Of a DNA stretch of 64,000 bases, positions 37,298-46,530 are shown piece after piece. The notes beneath the pieces were generated by a model. That model did no database searches. It was not told where the DNA came from and saw only the letters and a program-made list of their open reading frames with translations. Origin of the DNA: Anaerolineales bacterium (GTDB lineage Bacteria; Chloroflexota; Anaerolineae; Anaerolineales; Villigracilaceae); assembly GCA_014860745.1 (NCBI GenBank), contig JACZJC010000021.1, positions 1 to 64,000 on the forward strand, written 5' to 3'. Numbering within the stretch: the stretch's first letter is position 1; every line of letters starts with the position of its first letter. The position numbers and the translations under genes were made by a program.

Positions 37298-38239
37298 ATG
37301 ACAAAAAACTTTGCTGTGATCGGCGTGGGCGGTTACATCGCGCCGCGCCATTTGCGAGCCATTCGGGATACGGGCAATCAACTCCTTGCCGCAGTAGACC
37401 CCAAGGATTCGGTGGGCGTGCTGGATCAATATTCATTCGATGTGAAATTCTTTACCGAGATCGAACGCTTCGACCGTCATCTCGAAAAACTGCGCCGCGG
37501 ACCCGAAGAAGGGCGCATCCACTATGTTTCGATCTGCTCGCCAAACTATTTGCATGACGCCCACTGCCGCCTTGCCCTGCATTCCGGCGCGGACGTGATC
37601 TGCGAAAAACCGCTTGTCATCAACCCCTGGAATTTGGATGCCCTTGAAGAGATCGAAGCGGAAACCCAGCATCGCATCCATACGATCCTGCAATTGCGTG
37701 TGCACCCTGAATTGATCAAACTTCGAGAGTCGCTTCAAAAGCAAAACGCCGTCCATGATGTGGAGTTAACCTACATCACCAGCCGCGGACCCTGGTATCA
37801 GGTCTCCTGGAAGGGGCATGCGGATAAATCCGGCGGCGTGGCCACAAATATCGGCGTGCATTTCTTTGATTTGTTGATGTGGCTCTTCGGTTCTGTAAAC
37901 GGCATCAAGGTTTATCGCTCGGACGAACAGCGCATGTCCGGGTTCATCGAGTTGGAAAAGGCGCGCGTGCGCTGGTATTTATCCGTCGATAAAAATGACC
38001 TGCCGCCTCAGGTGAAGGCTGGCGGCAAAACCACCTATCGTTCCATCACGGTGGATGGAAAGGAAGTTGAATTTTCCGAAGGCTTCACCGATCTGCACAC
38101 CCGCGTATACGAAGAGACGCTTGCCGGACGCGGTTTTGGAATTAAGGATGCGCGTTCTTCTATTACTCTCACGCATGCCATTCGAACTTCGCCCATCTCA
38201 GCGGTGGATGAGTTGGTCCACCCGTTTTTGAAGAAATGA
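37298..38239 (+). CDS. wbpB: UDP-N-acetyl-2-amino-2-deoxyglucuronate dehydrogenase (WbpB/WlbA)
   Basis: Oxidises C3 of UDP-GlcNAcA to the 3-keto sugar, using NAD. The 313-residue protein belongs to the Gfo/Idh/MocA family, with the N-terminal dinucleotide motif [17 protein letters not shown] and the CEKPLVIN motif (EKP at 103-105). [20 protein letters not shown] (about 184-203) is typical of the WbpB/WlbA subgroup and carries the catalytic His. It is followed without gaps by wbpD and wbpE, the next two enzymes of the same pathway, which makes the call secure. Confidence 0.93.
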   Translation: MTKNFAVIGVGGYIAPRHLRAIRDTGNQLLAAVDPKDSVGVLDQYSFDVKFFTEIERFDRHLEKLRRGPEEGRIHYVSICSPNYLHDAHCRLALHSGADVICEKPLVINPWNLDALEEIEAETQHRIHTILQLRVHPELIKLRESLQKQNAVHDVELTYITSRGPWYQVSWKGHADKSGGVATNIGVHFFDLLMWLFGSVNGIKVYRSDEQRMSGFIELEKARVRWYLSVDKNDLPPQVKAGGKTTYRSITVDGKEVEFSEGFTDLHTRVYEETLAGRGFGIKDARSSITLTHAIRTSPISAVDELVHPFLKK

Positions 38240-38826
38240 AGAAGAGAATGGCGGATTATTTCGTTCACGAATCCAGTTATGTGGATGATGGCGCTCAGAT
38301 CGGCGCGGGCACCAAGATTTGGCATTTCTGCCATGTGATGCCCCGCGCGAAAATCGGCGAGCGATGCAACATCGGCCAGAACGTCCTGGTCTCTTCGGAT
38401 GTGAGCATCGGGGATAATGTAAAGATTCAAAACAATGTTTCATTGTATACAGGCGTGATCGTGGAGGACGATGTTTTTCTTGGACCCTCGATGGTATTTA
38501 CCAATGTCATCAATCCGCGCAGCCATGTCAGCAGGAAAGATGAATATAAAACCACGTTGGTTCGAAAGGGTGCCTCCATTGGGGCGAATGCCACGATCGT
38601 GTGCGGTACAACGTTGGGTAAATATTGTTTTGTCGGCGCGGGGGCTGTGGTAACGAAGGATGTCCCAGACTATGCACTCGTCTATGGCTCGCCCGCCCGC
38701 GTGCGCGGATGGATGTGTCAATGCGGCGAGCAGTTGAAATTCGAAGGTGACCGCGCCGTCTGCAACAGCTGCGGAGATGCTTATAGAAAACAGGACCAGG
38801 TTGTCGATCCGGAGAGAGGCGAGTGA
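38236..38826 (+). CDS. wbpD: UDP-2-acetamido-3-amino-2,3-dideoxyglucuronate N-acetyltransferase (WbpD/WlbB)
   Basis: Acetylates the 3-amino group made by WbpE, using acetyl-CoA. The 196-residue protein is a left-handed beta-helix with hexapeptide repeats ([31 protein letters not shown]). It has the family's [37 protein letters not shown] segment. The C-terminal 40 residues add four cysteines in two pairs (CQC and CNSC), a probable zinc ribbon seen in part of the family. ATGA overlaps the wbpB stop. The start MKKRM is followed by a second Met at residue 5. Confidence 0.93.
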   Translation: MKKRMADYFVHESSYVDDGAQIGAGTKIWHFCHVMPRAKIGERCNIGQNVLVSSDVSIGDNVKIQNNVSLYTGVIVEDDVFLGPSMVFTNVINPRSHVSRKDEYKTTLVRKGASIGANATIVCGTTLGKYCFVGAGAVVTKDVPDYALVYGSPARVRGWMCQCGEQLKFEGDRAVCNSCGDAYRKQDQVVDPERGE

Positions 38827-39923
38827 TGATTTCATTAGTCGATTTAACGACGCAGTATCATTCCATCAAGAAGGAGATCGATGCGGCTGTCCTATCCACG
38901 CTGGAATCGGGACATTTTATTCTTGGGCCGCAGGTGACAAAATTCGAGGAAAGCATTGCAACGTATCTGGGCGTGAACCATGCGATTGGCCTCGCTTCCG
39001 GGACGGATGCATTGGTGCTGGCCTTGCGCGCGTTGAATATCGGGGCGGGCGACGAAGTGATCATCCCCGCTTATACATTTTTTGCCACGGCTGGCACGGT
39101 GATGTCGGTTGGCGCGAAGCCGGTGTTCGTGGATGTGGAACCGCAGAGTTATCAAATGGATGTGAACAGGATCGCGGCGATGATTACATCGAAAACAAAG
39201 GCGATCATTCCGGTGCATTTGTATGGCCATCCCGCCGAGATGAATCCAATCCTTGAAATTGCACGTATCCATAACTTGAAAGTGATCGAAGATAATGCGC
39301 AGGGTTTTGGCGCGGAATATTTGGGAAAGAAAACAGGTTCGCTTGGCGACATTGGCTGTTTGAGTTTTTTCCCGACGAAAAATCTCGGCGCATTTGGGGA
39401 TGCCGGCATGGTGTTGACGAACGACCCCGCGCTGGCGGAACGAATGCGGATGCTGCGCACGCACGGCTGGAAGAAAAAATATTATTCAGAAGAGGTTGGC
39501 TATAACAGCCGCCTGGATGCCTTGCAGGCAGCGATCTTACAGGCGAAGTTTGCGCATGTCGATTCGTGGAATGAAAAGCGCCGCGAGCTTGCGCATCGAT
39601 ATAGCGAGCACCTTGCTCCGCTGGGAGTGGTTGTCCCAGTCGAACGCGATTGGGGGAAGCATGTGTACCACTTGTACATCATCCGGTCCAAGCGCCGCGA
39701 TGAATTGCAGGCCTTCCTGAAGCAGAAGGGGATCGCTTCGGAAGTGTATTATCCATTGCCGCCGCATCTTTCCGTGCCATGCCGCGCGTTTGGATATAAA
39801 GAAGGCGATTTTCCGCACGCCGAGCTGGCCGCACGCGAGACGCTGGCGCTTCCACTGTACCCGGAGTTGACTCTGTCTCAACAGGATGAAGTCATCGCGG
39901 CTGTGAGAGCGTTTGTTGGTTGA
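38826..39923 (+). CDS. wbpE: UDP-2-acetamido-2-deoxy-3-oxo-glucuronate aminotransferase (WbpE/WlbC)
   Basis: PLP-dependent DegT/DnrJ/EryC1/StrS aminotransferase that installs the 3-amino group with glutamate as donor. In the 365-residue protein the PLP lysine is Lys185 in FFPTKNLGAFGDAG. IEDNAQGFGAEYLGKKTGSLGD (154-175) and the N-terminal ESGHFILGPQVTKFE are typical of the family. The ATG at 38826 overlaps the wbpD stop by one base; a GTG three bases upstream is also possible. With wbpA, wbpB and wbpD it gives UDP-2,3-diacetamido-2,3-dideoxyglucuronic acid. No wbpI 2-epimerase was seen. Confidence 0.92.
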   Translation: MISLVDLTTQYHSIKKEIDAAVLSTLESGHFILGPQVTKFEESIATYLGVNHAIGLASGTDALVLALRALNIGAGDEVIIPAYTFFATAGTVMSVGAKPVFVDVEPQSYQMDVNRIAAMITSKTKAIIPVHLYGHPAEMNPILEIARIHNLKVIEDNAQGFGAEYLGKKTGSLGDIGCLSFFPTKNLGAFGDAGMVLTNDPALAERMRMLRTHGWKKKYYSEEVGYNSRLDALQAAILQAKFAHVDSWNEKRRELAHRYSEHLAPLGVVVPVERDWGKHVYHLYIIRSKRRDELQAFLKQKGIASEVYYPLPPHLSVPCRAFGYKEGDFPHAELAARETLALPLYPELTLSQQDEVIAAVRAFVG

Positions 39924-39967
39924 TATTGGATTGGAAATGTGTGAGAAACCAGAAACTGAATGTTCAA
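39920..39967 (+). promoter_or_regulatory. Promoter with degenerate copy of the regulator palindrome, ahead of wzm-wzt
   Basis: TTGATA (39920-39925), a 17-base spacer and GAGAAA (39943-39948) copy the arrangement at the regulator promoter. The 27 bases 39941-39967 match the palindrome at 36784-36810 at 22 positions; GTGAGAA, CAGAAACTGAAT and TCA are intact. The -35 overlaps the wbpE stop codon. Confidence 0.6.
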
Positions 39968-40004
39968 CCTGAAATTTGAAAATGCATGCAGGTAATTGAA
40001 AATC

Positions 40005-40862
40005 ATGGAAAAATCGCTCGAAAATCAAAAGTGGACGGATGTTATTAAGCCCCAAAGAAACTGGCTGGACTGGCGTTTGGGCGAGCTTTGGCGCGCGCGC
40101 GACCTGGTGATGCTATTCGTGTGGCGGGATTTTGTCTCCGTCTATAAGCAGACCATCCTTGGGCCGCTCTGGTATCTGATCCAGCCGCTGCTCACCACGT
40201 TAACCTTCACGATCATATTTGGGAGGATCGCCTCCCTGCCCACGGATGAGCTTCCCGATTTTCTTTTTTATCTGGCCGGTTCCGTCATTTGGACCTATTT
40301 TGCGGAGTGCTTGAATAAGACTTCGGTTACGTTCATTTCGAATTCGAGTTTGTTCGGCAAGGTATATTTCCCGCGACTGGCTGTGCCCATTTCGATCCTG
40401 ATCTCGAACCTGATCACTTTTGCGATCCAGTTTGGATTATTCCTGGTCTTCGTTGTCTATTATCTGATCGTCAGCGATGCGGTCGTTCCCAATTGGACCA
40501 TGCTGCTGCTGCCGTTTTATATTTTTGTGATGGCCGGGCTGGGGCTGGGTTTTGGCATTATCGTTTCGGCTCTGACCACCCGCTTTCGCGACCTTCAATT
40601 CCTGGTCCGCTTTGGGGTGCAGTTATTGATGTATGCCACACCGATCATTTATCCACTCTCTTCCATCCCGGAGAAATATCAACTTTTGATCGTAGCCAAC
40701 CCGATGACTTCCATTGTGGAAGGGTTCCGTTATTCGTTTCTCGGCTCGGGTGAATTGAATCCACTCCATCTGCTGTACAGTTTTGTTTTTATGCTGGCGG
40801 CCTTGATGATTGGCATCATGCTCTTTAATCGGATTGAAACGACATTCATGGATACCGTATGA
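40005..40862 (+). CDS. wzm: Polysaccharide ABC exporter permease (Wzm-like)
   Basis: Membrane half of an ABC-2 type transporter that exports lipid-linked O-antigen or capsule-like chains. The 285-residue protein has a cytoplasmic N-terminus ending in LGELWRARDLVMLFVWRDFVSVYKQTILGPLWYLIQPLLTTL, a signature of Wzm/TagG permeases. Six membrane helices follow (FTIIFG, FLFYLAGSVIWTYF, ILISNLITFAIQFGLFLVFVV and so on). The ATG at 40005 is preferred to a TTG nine bases upstream. It is coupled by a 4-base overlap to the ATPase gene and preceded by a putative regulated promoter. Confidence 0.93.
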   Translation: MEKSLENQKWTDVIKPQRNWLDWRLGELWRARDLVMLFVWRDFVSVYKQTILGPLWYLIQPLLTTLTFTIIFGRIASLPTDELPDFLFYLAGSVIWTYFAECLNKTSVTFISNSSLFGKVYFPRLAVPISILISNLITFAIQFGLFLVFVVYYLIVSDAVVPNWTMLLLPFYIFVMAGLGLGFGIIVSALTTRFRDLQFLVRFGVQLLMYATPIIYPLSSIPEKYQLLIVANPMTSIVEGFRYSFLGSGELNPLHLLYSFVFMLAALMIGIMLFNRIETTFMDTV

Positions 40863-42148
40863 CCATTTCAATTTCTGTGGAGAATCTTTCCAAACAATAC
40901 CGCCTCGGTGTGATTGGGAATCGCACCCTGTATGAAGACCTTAATCGCTGGTGGGCGCGTGTGCGGGGCCGTCCCGACCCGCTCGAGAAGATCGGTGAAG
41001 TGGACCATGGCAATCGCACCGAGGGATTGATCTGGGCGCTGCGGGATGTCAGCTTTCAATTGGAGCAGGGTGAAGTGCTTGGGGTGATCGGCCGCAACGG
41101 CGCCGGAAAAAGCACATTGCTGAAGATTCTCTCAAAGGTCACCGGCCCAACTACAGGTCTGGTAAAGATGCGGGGGCGGATCGCGAGCTTGTTGGAAGTG
41201 GGGACTGGCTTCCATCCTGAATTGACCGGCAGGGAGAATATCTACCTGAATGGCGCCATCCTGGGAATGTCACGCAATGAAATCACCAGGAAATTCGATG
41301 AGATCATCTCCTTTTCGGAAGTCGAGAAGTTTGTGGATACTCCGGTAAAAAGATATTCCAGCGGTATGTACGTCCGTCTGGCGTTTGCCGTGGCCGCTCA
41401 TTTGGACCCGGAGATCATGGTGGTGGATGAAGTGCTTGCGGTGGGCGATGCTTCATTCCAGCGTAAGTGCCTCGGCAAGTTGAGCGAAAATGCGGGGGAG
41501 GGCCGTACGGTTTTGTTTGTCAGCCATAACATGGCGGCGATCAATCGTTTGTGCAGCCGCGCCATCCTTTTGGATCGGGGGCAAACGATCGCGGATGGTC
41601 CCGCCGCGGAGATTACGGCAAAATATCTGGCCGGTGCGGCTGAAGAAGACGGCGCGCGGACCTGGAATGAGGACGAAGCGCCCGGCACCGAGGAAGTACG
41701 CCTGATGGGTCTGAGTTTGTACAGTAATGATGGGGTTTCCAAATCGGTGTTCGATGTGAACGATGAGATATTCATTCGTTTGTCTTACCGGGTTGGCGTG
41801 CCGAATATAAGCTTCCGCTGTGCGCTAATTTTTAATACCCAGGGTGTGATCGCATTTGCCAGCATCGAACCTTCCGAGACCGTGCGTGCGGAAAAGGGCT
41901 TGTACACATCCACGTTGAAAGTCCCCGCCCATTTATTGGCCGAAAGTGAATATTCATTGAATATTTCAATTTTTGCCTCGGCAGGAGCGAAAAAGCATTT
42001 TGTAAACCTTAGGAATGCGATTAATTTTCAGGTTTACGATTCCATGACGAAGCCGTCCGCGCGCGGCGACTATACCCAGAACCTGCTGGGCATTGTCCGC
42101 CCCATGTTGAATTGGGACACTTCCGCGAAATTGGGCGAAATTAAGTAA
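40859..42148 (+). CDS. wzt: Polysaccharide ABC exporter ATPase with Wzt C-terminal domain
   Basis: Energises export by Wzm. Of 429 residues, the ATPase spans about 1-245: Walker A GRNGAGKST (78-86), signature YSSGM (166-170) and Walker B MVVDE (187-191). LEVGTGFHPELTGRENIYLNG is typical of TagH/Wzt ATPases. The extra C-terminal domain at about 275-429 (SKSVFDVNDEIFIRLSYRV ... NISIFASAGAKKHFVNLRNAINFQV) is the Wzt carbohydrate-binding beta-sandwich. In systems of this kind it recognises the modified chain end, which fits the methyltransferase genes downstream. Confidence 0.94.
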   Translation: MTISISVENLSKQYRLGVIGNRTLYEDLNRWWARVRGRPDPLEKIGEVDHGNRTEGLIWALRDVSFQLEQGEVLGVIGRNGAGKSTLLKILSKVTGPTTGLVKMRGRIASLLEVGTGFHPELTGRENIYLNGAILGMSRNEITRKFDEIISFSEVEKFVDTPVKRYSSGMYVRLAFAVAAHLDPEIMVVDEVLAVGDASFQRKCLGKLSENAGEGRTVLFVSHNMAAINRLCSRAILLDRGQTIADGPAAEITAKYLAGAAEEDGARTWNEDEAPGTEEVRLMGLSLYSNDGVSKSVFDVNDEIFIRLSYRVGVPNISFRCALIFNTQGVIAFASIEPSETVRAEKGLYTSTLKVPAHLLAESEYSLNISIFASAGAKKHFVNLRNAINFQVYDSMTKPSARGDYTQNLLGIVRPMLNWDTSAKLGEIK

Positions 42149-42154
42149 ATCGAT

Positions 42155-43138
42155 ATGAACACCTTTAAAAATGCTCTTGTTTCCTTGTGGACAAAACCAC
42201 CCAAGCCTTACCCGGAATTGGTAAAGCTGGTGTCGAATTATGACTCACGGCGGAAGGCCGCGGAAGTCCTTTATTTGGGCGATTCGGTGCTTGAGCGAAT
42301 TTCCTGGAATGACAGGGATAAAAGAACCCTGGACCGCATGGTGGCAGGCCGCCTCGCAGGACGGAAGCGTCTCTTATGCATTTCGCATTCCGCCTATCAT
42401 TTGAAGGTGTTTTATCATCTCCTGCATATATTGAAACGCACCCGTCAAAAACCGGAACTGGTGATCGTCCCGATCAATATGAGGAGCTTTTCACCTCAAT
42501 GGGATTTGAATCCGGCCTGGCAGTTCGATGAGGAAATTGACATCCTGAAAAAATATATCGAGACTCCCGGGATGGAAATTCCGGTGCTGGGAAAACCGGT
42601 GGATTCCGTTCCCTTGACGGAAGCGGAAAAAATGATGGAAGTGAAATATCCGTTTACAGAATTGAACCGTCTTGGTGAGTTTCACGATTTAATTAAAAGC
42701 AATCCTTCCACGGAGGATGAAAAGCGCCGGCGGAAAAAACAGATCTATATTTTCCATTACCTTCACCCCTTATCATCGACCCATCCCCGGTTGCAGGCTT
42801 TGCCGATGATCATGGAGCTGCTTCGCGAATTGAACATCGGCTTGTTGGCGTATGTCACCCCGATAAATTATCAAGGCGGGGCAAGATTTATTGGAGAAGG
42901 GTTCATTGAAGTAATGCGCGCAAATATCGGCGTGGCGCGGGATCTCATTGCCCGGTTTCACGTGCGGGATGCTTTCCATTTTCTCGACTTAAGTGAAGCA
43001 TTGTCTTCTGAATATTTCTTCCACGCAGATGAAGCCACGGAGCATTTGAATCAAGATGGGCGCGCGCAATTGGCGGAAAAAATCGCCAATGAGATTTTCC
43101 TGATGGGCGTAAAAAAGAATGGAGTTCCTTCCTTATGA
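42155..43138 (+). CDS. SGNH-like protein, possible glycan O-acyl-modifying enzyme
   Basis: A 327-residue protein of unknown function. EVLYLGDSVLERISW (about residues 37-51) resembles block I (GDS) of SGNH/GDSL esterases. Near the C-terminus HADEATEHLNQDGRAQLAEKIANEI resembles block V (DxxHLN), but the aspartate is two positions further from the histidine than usual. PELVIVPINMRSFSPQW fits block III. No signal peptide is seen. Position between wzt and a methyltransferase suggests O-acetyl addition or removal on the glycan. The substrate is unknown and the catalytic assignment is tentative. Confidence 0.55.
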   Translation: MNTFKNALVSLWTKPPKPYPELVKLVSNYDSRRKAAEVLYLGDSVLERISWNDRDKRTLDRMVAGRLAGRKRLLCISHSAYHLKVFYHLLHILKRTRQKPELVIVPINMRSFSPQWDLNPAWQFDEEIDILKKYIETPGMEIPVLGKPVDSVPLTEAEKMMEVKYPFTELNRLGEFHDLIKSNPSTEDEKRRRKKQIYIFHYLHPLSSTHPRLQALPMIMELLRELNIGLLAYVTPINYQGGARFIGEGFIEVMRANIGVARDLIARFHVRDAFHFLDLSEALSSEYFFHADEATEHLNQDGRAQLAEKIANEIFLMGVKKNGVPSL

Positions 43139-43902
43139 AATCGCGGCTTAAAGCTTTGGTCTGGGCAATTTTTCGATTGATTGGGATCGACGCCTTTTTC
43201 CGCAAGCCCGACCACCATTATGTGCGGGACTACTTTGGCAAATCTGCGCATAAACAAGGGGACATTCGGACGCTTCCCATATTTGGAGAACTGGCCGGTC
43301 AGGTCATTCGTGATGGACGATGCTCTCTTTATTACGACCGCCTCTTTACCATCCACCAGATTTTGGTTCACTTAAATTCCTTCGAAAAAAAGGGGAGGGA
43401 AATTCACCTGGCGGAAGTTGGCGTGTATAAGGGCGGGACGAGTTTTTTCATCGCCTCCCTCGCGGAAAAGCTTGATCTGCAGGTCCGCCTTCATTGCTTC
43501 GATACGTTCGAAGGCCATGCCGCGGAGGATATCAACACGGCCGTTGAAATTGCGCATACCCCCGGCGTATTCGGCGATACAAGTTTTGAATCTGTAAAGG
43601 AATACCTGGCACAGTTCAAGAATATCGATGTCTATAAAGGCCGGTTTCAGGATACGTCCCATCAGATAAAGGATGTCCCCACGCACTTTGTGCATCTCGA
43701 CATGGATATTTACGAACCGACAATTTTTGCTCTTAATTTTTTTGATGACAGGCTGGTTCACGGCGGTGTAATCTTGCTGGATGATTATGGCTTTGAAACT
43801 TGCCCCGGCATCGAGAAGGCGGTTGCAGAGTTTATCGCCAGCCAGAAGCATTATTTCGGGACCTCTCTGTTGAGCGGCCAGTATATGCTCGTGAAACTAT
43901 AG
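43135..43902 (+). CDS. TylF/MycF-type SAM-dependent methyltransferase
   Basis: Macrocin O-methyltransferase-like class I methyltransferase of 255 residues. Motif I is LAEVGVYKGGTSFFIASL (about 92-109), followed by RLHCFDTFEGHAAED. The metal-site segments THFVHLDMDIYEPTIFAL and GGVILLDDYGFETCPG carry the acidic residues that bind Mg2+ in this family. It overlaps the SGNH-like gene by 4 bases. In a polysaccharide locus with a Wzt carrying a glycan-binding domain, it could methylate a sugar hydroxyl, perhaps as a terminal cap. The acceptor is unknown. Confidence 0.85.
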   Translation: MKSRLKALVWAIFRLIGIDAFFRKPDHHYVRDYFGKSAHKQGDIRTLPIFGELAGQVIRDGRCSLYYDRLFTIHQILVHLNSFEKKGREIHLAEVGVYKGGTSFFIASLAEKLDLQVRLHCFDTFEGHAAEDINTAVEIAHTPGVFGDTSFESVKEYLAQFKNIDVYKGRFQDTSHQIKDVPTHFVHLDMDIYEPTIFALNFFDDRLVHGGVILLDDYGFETCPGIEKAVAEFIASQKHYFGTSLLSGQYMLVKL

Positions 43903-43917
43903 GAATGGAAAAGCCAA

Positions 43918-44967
43918 ATGACCAGAGAACTTACGATCGACAATTTCACAATATCCGATGACAGTGATTGCTACGTCATTGCCGAGATCGGCAATAACCA
44001 TCAGGGCGATTTGCAAAAGGCGAAGGAATTGTTCAAAGCCGCCAAGGAATGCGGCGTGGATGCGGTTAAACTGCAGAAGCGCGATAACAAATCCCTGCTG
44101 ACGAGGGCCGCATACGACAAGCCGTATGATAACGAAAACAGTTTTGGTGCCACCTATGGCGAACACCGTGAGGCATTGGAGTTTGGACGCGAAGAATATA
44201 TCGAGTTGAAGAAGTATGCTCATGAACTTGGCCTGACAATGTTCGCCACCGCTTTCGACATGAAAAGTGCGGACTTTCTTGCTGAACTCGATATGCCGCT
44301 TTATAAAGTCGCTTCGGGAGATCTGAAGAACACCCCGCTTCTCAAACATATTGCAAAGATCGGCAGGCCGATGATCATCAGCACGGGCGGCGGAACGATG
44401 GAAGACGTCCAACGTGCTTATGACGCCATCATGCCTATTAATTCAAAGTTATGCATATTGCAGTGCACCGCATCCTACCCCGCCGAACCGCAGGATTTGA
44501 ATCTGCGCGTCATCACCACCTATCGTGAAGCGTTCCCCGATGTGGTGATTGGTTTATCCGACCATGAAAACGGCATTGCAATGGCGGTGGCAGCGTATGT
44601 GCTAGGCTCCCGTATGGTGGAACAGCACTTCACGCTCAACCATACGTGGAAAGGCACCGACCATGCCTTTTCCCTCGAACCGATCGGCATGCGGAAACTT
44701 GTCCGAGACTTGCGCCGGGTACGTGCCGCCCTTGGAGATGGTGAGAAAAAAATCTACCCCAGTGAAGTTAATCCCATCACAAAGATGGGGAAGAAACTCG
44801 TCGCTTCACACGACCTCAAAGCTGGTCATACGTTGACGATGTCGGACATCGCTGTCAAATCTCCCAGCGACGGCATCCCGCCGTATGAATTGGATAATGT
44901 CATCGGCAGAACCCTGACGAAGGATCTGCTCGAGGATGATAATTTTTCGTTCGAGATTTTGAAGTAA
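43918..44967 (+). CDS. neuB: N-acetylneuraminate/nonulosonate synthase (NeuB family)
   Basis: Condenses phosphoenolpyruvate with a 6-carbon amino sugar to give a 9-carbon nonulosonic acid. The 349-residue protein has the TIM-barrel start YVIAEIGNNHQGDLQKAKELFKAAKECGVDAVKLQ (19-53). Other conserved segments are FATAFDMKSADFL, YKVASGDLKNTPLL and GLSDHENGIAMA, and EQHFTLNHTWKGTDHAFSLEP. The antifreeze-like SAF domain is at about 290-349. Whether the product is sialic, legionaminic or another acid cannot be told from sequence. Neighbouring aldehyde dehydrogenase, CMP-transferase and transketolase genes suggest a non-standard product. Confidence 0.92.
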   Translation: MTRELTIDNFTISDDSDCYVIAEIGNNHQGDLQKAKELFKAAKECGVDAVKLQKRDNKSLLTRAAYDKPYDNENSFGATYGEHREALEFGREEYIELKKYAHELGLTMFATAFDMKSADFLAELDMPLYKVASGDLKNTPLLKHIAKIGRPMIISTGGGTMEDVQRAYDAIMPINSKLCILQCTASYPAEPQDLNLRVITTYREAFPDVVIGLSDHENGIAMAVAAYVLGSRMVEQHFTLNHTWKGTDHAFSLEPIGMRKLVRDLRRVRAALGDGEKKIYPSEVNPITKMGKKLVASHDLKAGHTLTMSDIAVKSPSDGIPPYELDNVIGRTLTKDLLEDDNFSFEILK

Positions 44968-44976
44968 TTTACGATT

Positions 44977-45046
44977 TGTCATTCTGAGCGAAGCGGAGAA
45001 TCTCTCCCCATGAAAGTAGAGACCTTTCGCTATGCTCAGGGTGACA
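44977..45046. repeat. TGTCATTCTGAGCGAAG-type intergenic inverted repeat
   Basis: TGTCATTCTGAGC (44977-44989) and GCTCAGGGTGACA (45034-45046) form imperfect inverted ends of a roughly 70-bp element. The type is widespread between genes in many phyla. It separates neuB from the aldehyde dehydrogenase gene. Confidence 0.7.
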
Positions 45047-45069
45047 TGGTGTAGTAATAAAGGCACATT

Positions 45070-46530
45070 ATGCTTCCCACTCAAATCCCCAACTGGATCG
45101 GAATTCAGGAAAAGCCCACTCAAGCGGATGAGTGGTTCGATAAACTCAACCCCGCAAACGGACAACTCCTCTGCAAAGTGGCGCGTTCGCGTGCTGCGGA
45201 TATTGCTCAAGCCATTGAAGCGGCGAAGAAGGCCCAGCCTGCCTGGGCGGAGACGCCCGCTGTGCAGCGCGGCATGATCCTGCATAAGATTGTGGTAGGG
45301 ATGCAAAACCGTCAGAGTGAGATCGCTGCCATTGTCGCCGCCGAAACTGGAAAGTCTATGAAAGAGGCGTTGGGCGAAACGGGCGGAGCGATTCAATGTG
45401 GATTGTTCTACGCCAGCGAAGGTCAACGTTTGTATGGTCGCACCACTACGAGCGGCACGGCGAATAAATATGCGATGACGATTCGTCAGCCCATCGGTGT
45501 GGCGGGATTAATTATTGCGGCAAATACTCCCATTGCAAATGTGGCGTGGAAAGTTTTTCCCGCTTTGGTTTGCGGCAATGCCGCGATTTTGAAAGCTGCT
45601 GAAGATACGCCAGCCACGGCATGGATCTTTGGGCAGATCGCAAAGGAAGCAGGCTTACCCGATGGTGTGTTGAGCATCATGCAGGGTTTTGGCGAAGAGG
45701 CGGGCGCGCCATTGGTGGAACACCCTGATGTGGGCGTGATCAGTTTCACTGGCTCGACCGAGGTGGGGCGCATGATCAATCGCTCGGCGGGGGAACGCTT
45801 CGCGCGCATCTCGCTGGAACTGGGCGGGAAGAATCCGCTTGTGGTGTGTGACGACGCCGATCTGGAGAACGCTGCCAAGTGGGTGTTGCTCTCCGCATTC
45901 AGCAATGCAGGACAGCGTTGCGCTTCTACCAGCCGTGTTATCATTTTTGAATCGGTATATGAAAAGTTCCGTGACATGCTGGTGGAAAAGACAAAAAAGT
46001 TGAAAGTTGGTATCACGGATGATTGTGATTTTGGCGCTGTTATAAATGAAGGACAATTGCTCAATATGGTCTCTGCCGTGGAAAAGGCGAAAAAGAACGG
46101 CGCGACGATTTTATGTGGCGGCGAGCGCATGACCGATGACGAGCACCGCGAAGGCTATTACATGGCGCCGACTCTGATTGAAAACGTCGACCCGCATGAT
46201 GAAATTTCGGAGTGCGAATTGTTTGGTCCAGTGGCATTGTTATTCCGTGCAAAGGACTTTGAACACGCATTGGCAATGGCGAACGATACGCCATATGGAT
46301 TGACGGCCAGCATTCACACCAAGAGTATTCACCGCGCTACCCGTTTTTACGACAAAGTTCAAACAGGTGTGGCAGTCGTCAATGCTGGCACGCACGGCTC
46401 CGAGCCACACATGCCATTCGGCGGGCGCAAACTTTCGGGCAACGGTTCGCGTGAACCGGGCACCGAGGCGCTCAATATTTATTCTGAATTGAAAGATGTC
46501 TATATCAACATCGACCCGGCGCAGGTATGA
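45070..46530 (+). CDS. Aldehyde dehydrogenase (NAD(P)-dependent)
   Basis: Oxidises an aldehyde to a carboxylic acid. The 486 residues form a complete ALDH. They include AANTPIANVAWK (150-161, oxyanion Asn), FTGSTEVGRMI (226-236), the general base Glu250 in LELGGKNP and the nucleophile Cys284 in GQRCAST. FGPVALLFRAKDFEHALAMANDTPYGL and the C-terminal PFGGRKLSGNGSREPG are also present. The substrate is unknown. Its stop overlaps the start of the CMP-transferase by 4 bases, so it is part of the nonulosonate module, which is unusual. A sugar semialdehyde substrate is an inference. Confidence 0.9.
   Translation: MLPTQIPNWIGIQEKPTQADEWFDKLNPANGQLLCKVARSRAADIAQAIEAAKKAQPAWAETPAVQRGMILHKIVVGMQNRQSEIAAIVAAETGKSMKEALGETGGAIQCGLFYASEGQRLYGRTTTSGTANKYAMTIRQPIGVAGLIIAANTPIANVAWKVFPALVCGNAAILKAAEDTPATAWIFGQIAKEAGLPDGVLSIMQGFGEEAGAPLVEHPDVGVISFTGSTEVGRMINRSAGERFARISLELGGKNPLVVCDDADLENAAKWVLLSAFSNAGQRCASTSRVIIFESVYEKFRDMLVEKTKKLKVGITDDCDFGAVINEGQLLNMVSAVEKAKKNGATILCGGERMTDDEHREGYYMAPTLIENVDPHDEISECELFGPVALLFRAKDFEHALAMANDTPYGLTASIHTKSIHRATRFYDKVQTGVAVVNAGTHGSEPHMPFGGRKLSGNGSREPGTEALNIYSELKDVYINIDPAQV

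Noticed and set aside
45070-46530. Aldehyde dehydrogenase as a UDP-sugar dehydrogenase of the uronate pathway
   Set aside because: It has the standard ALDH fold and catalytic residues (Cys284, Glu250), not the GGHCIPIDP signature of UDP-sugar dehydrogenases.
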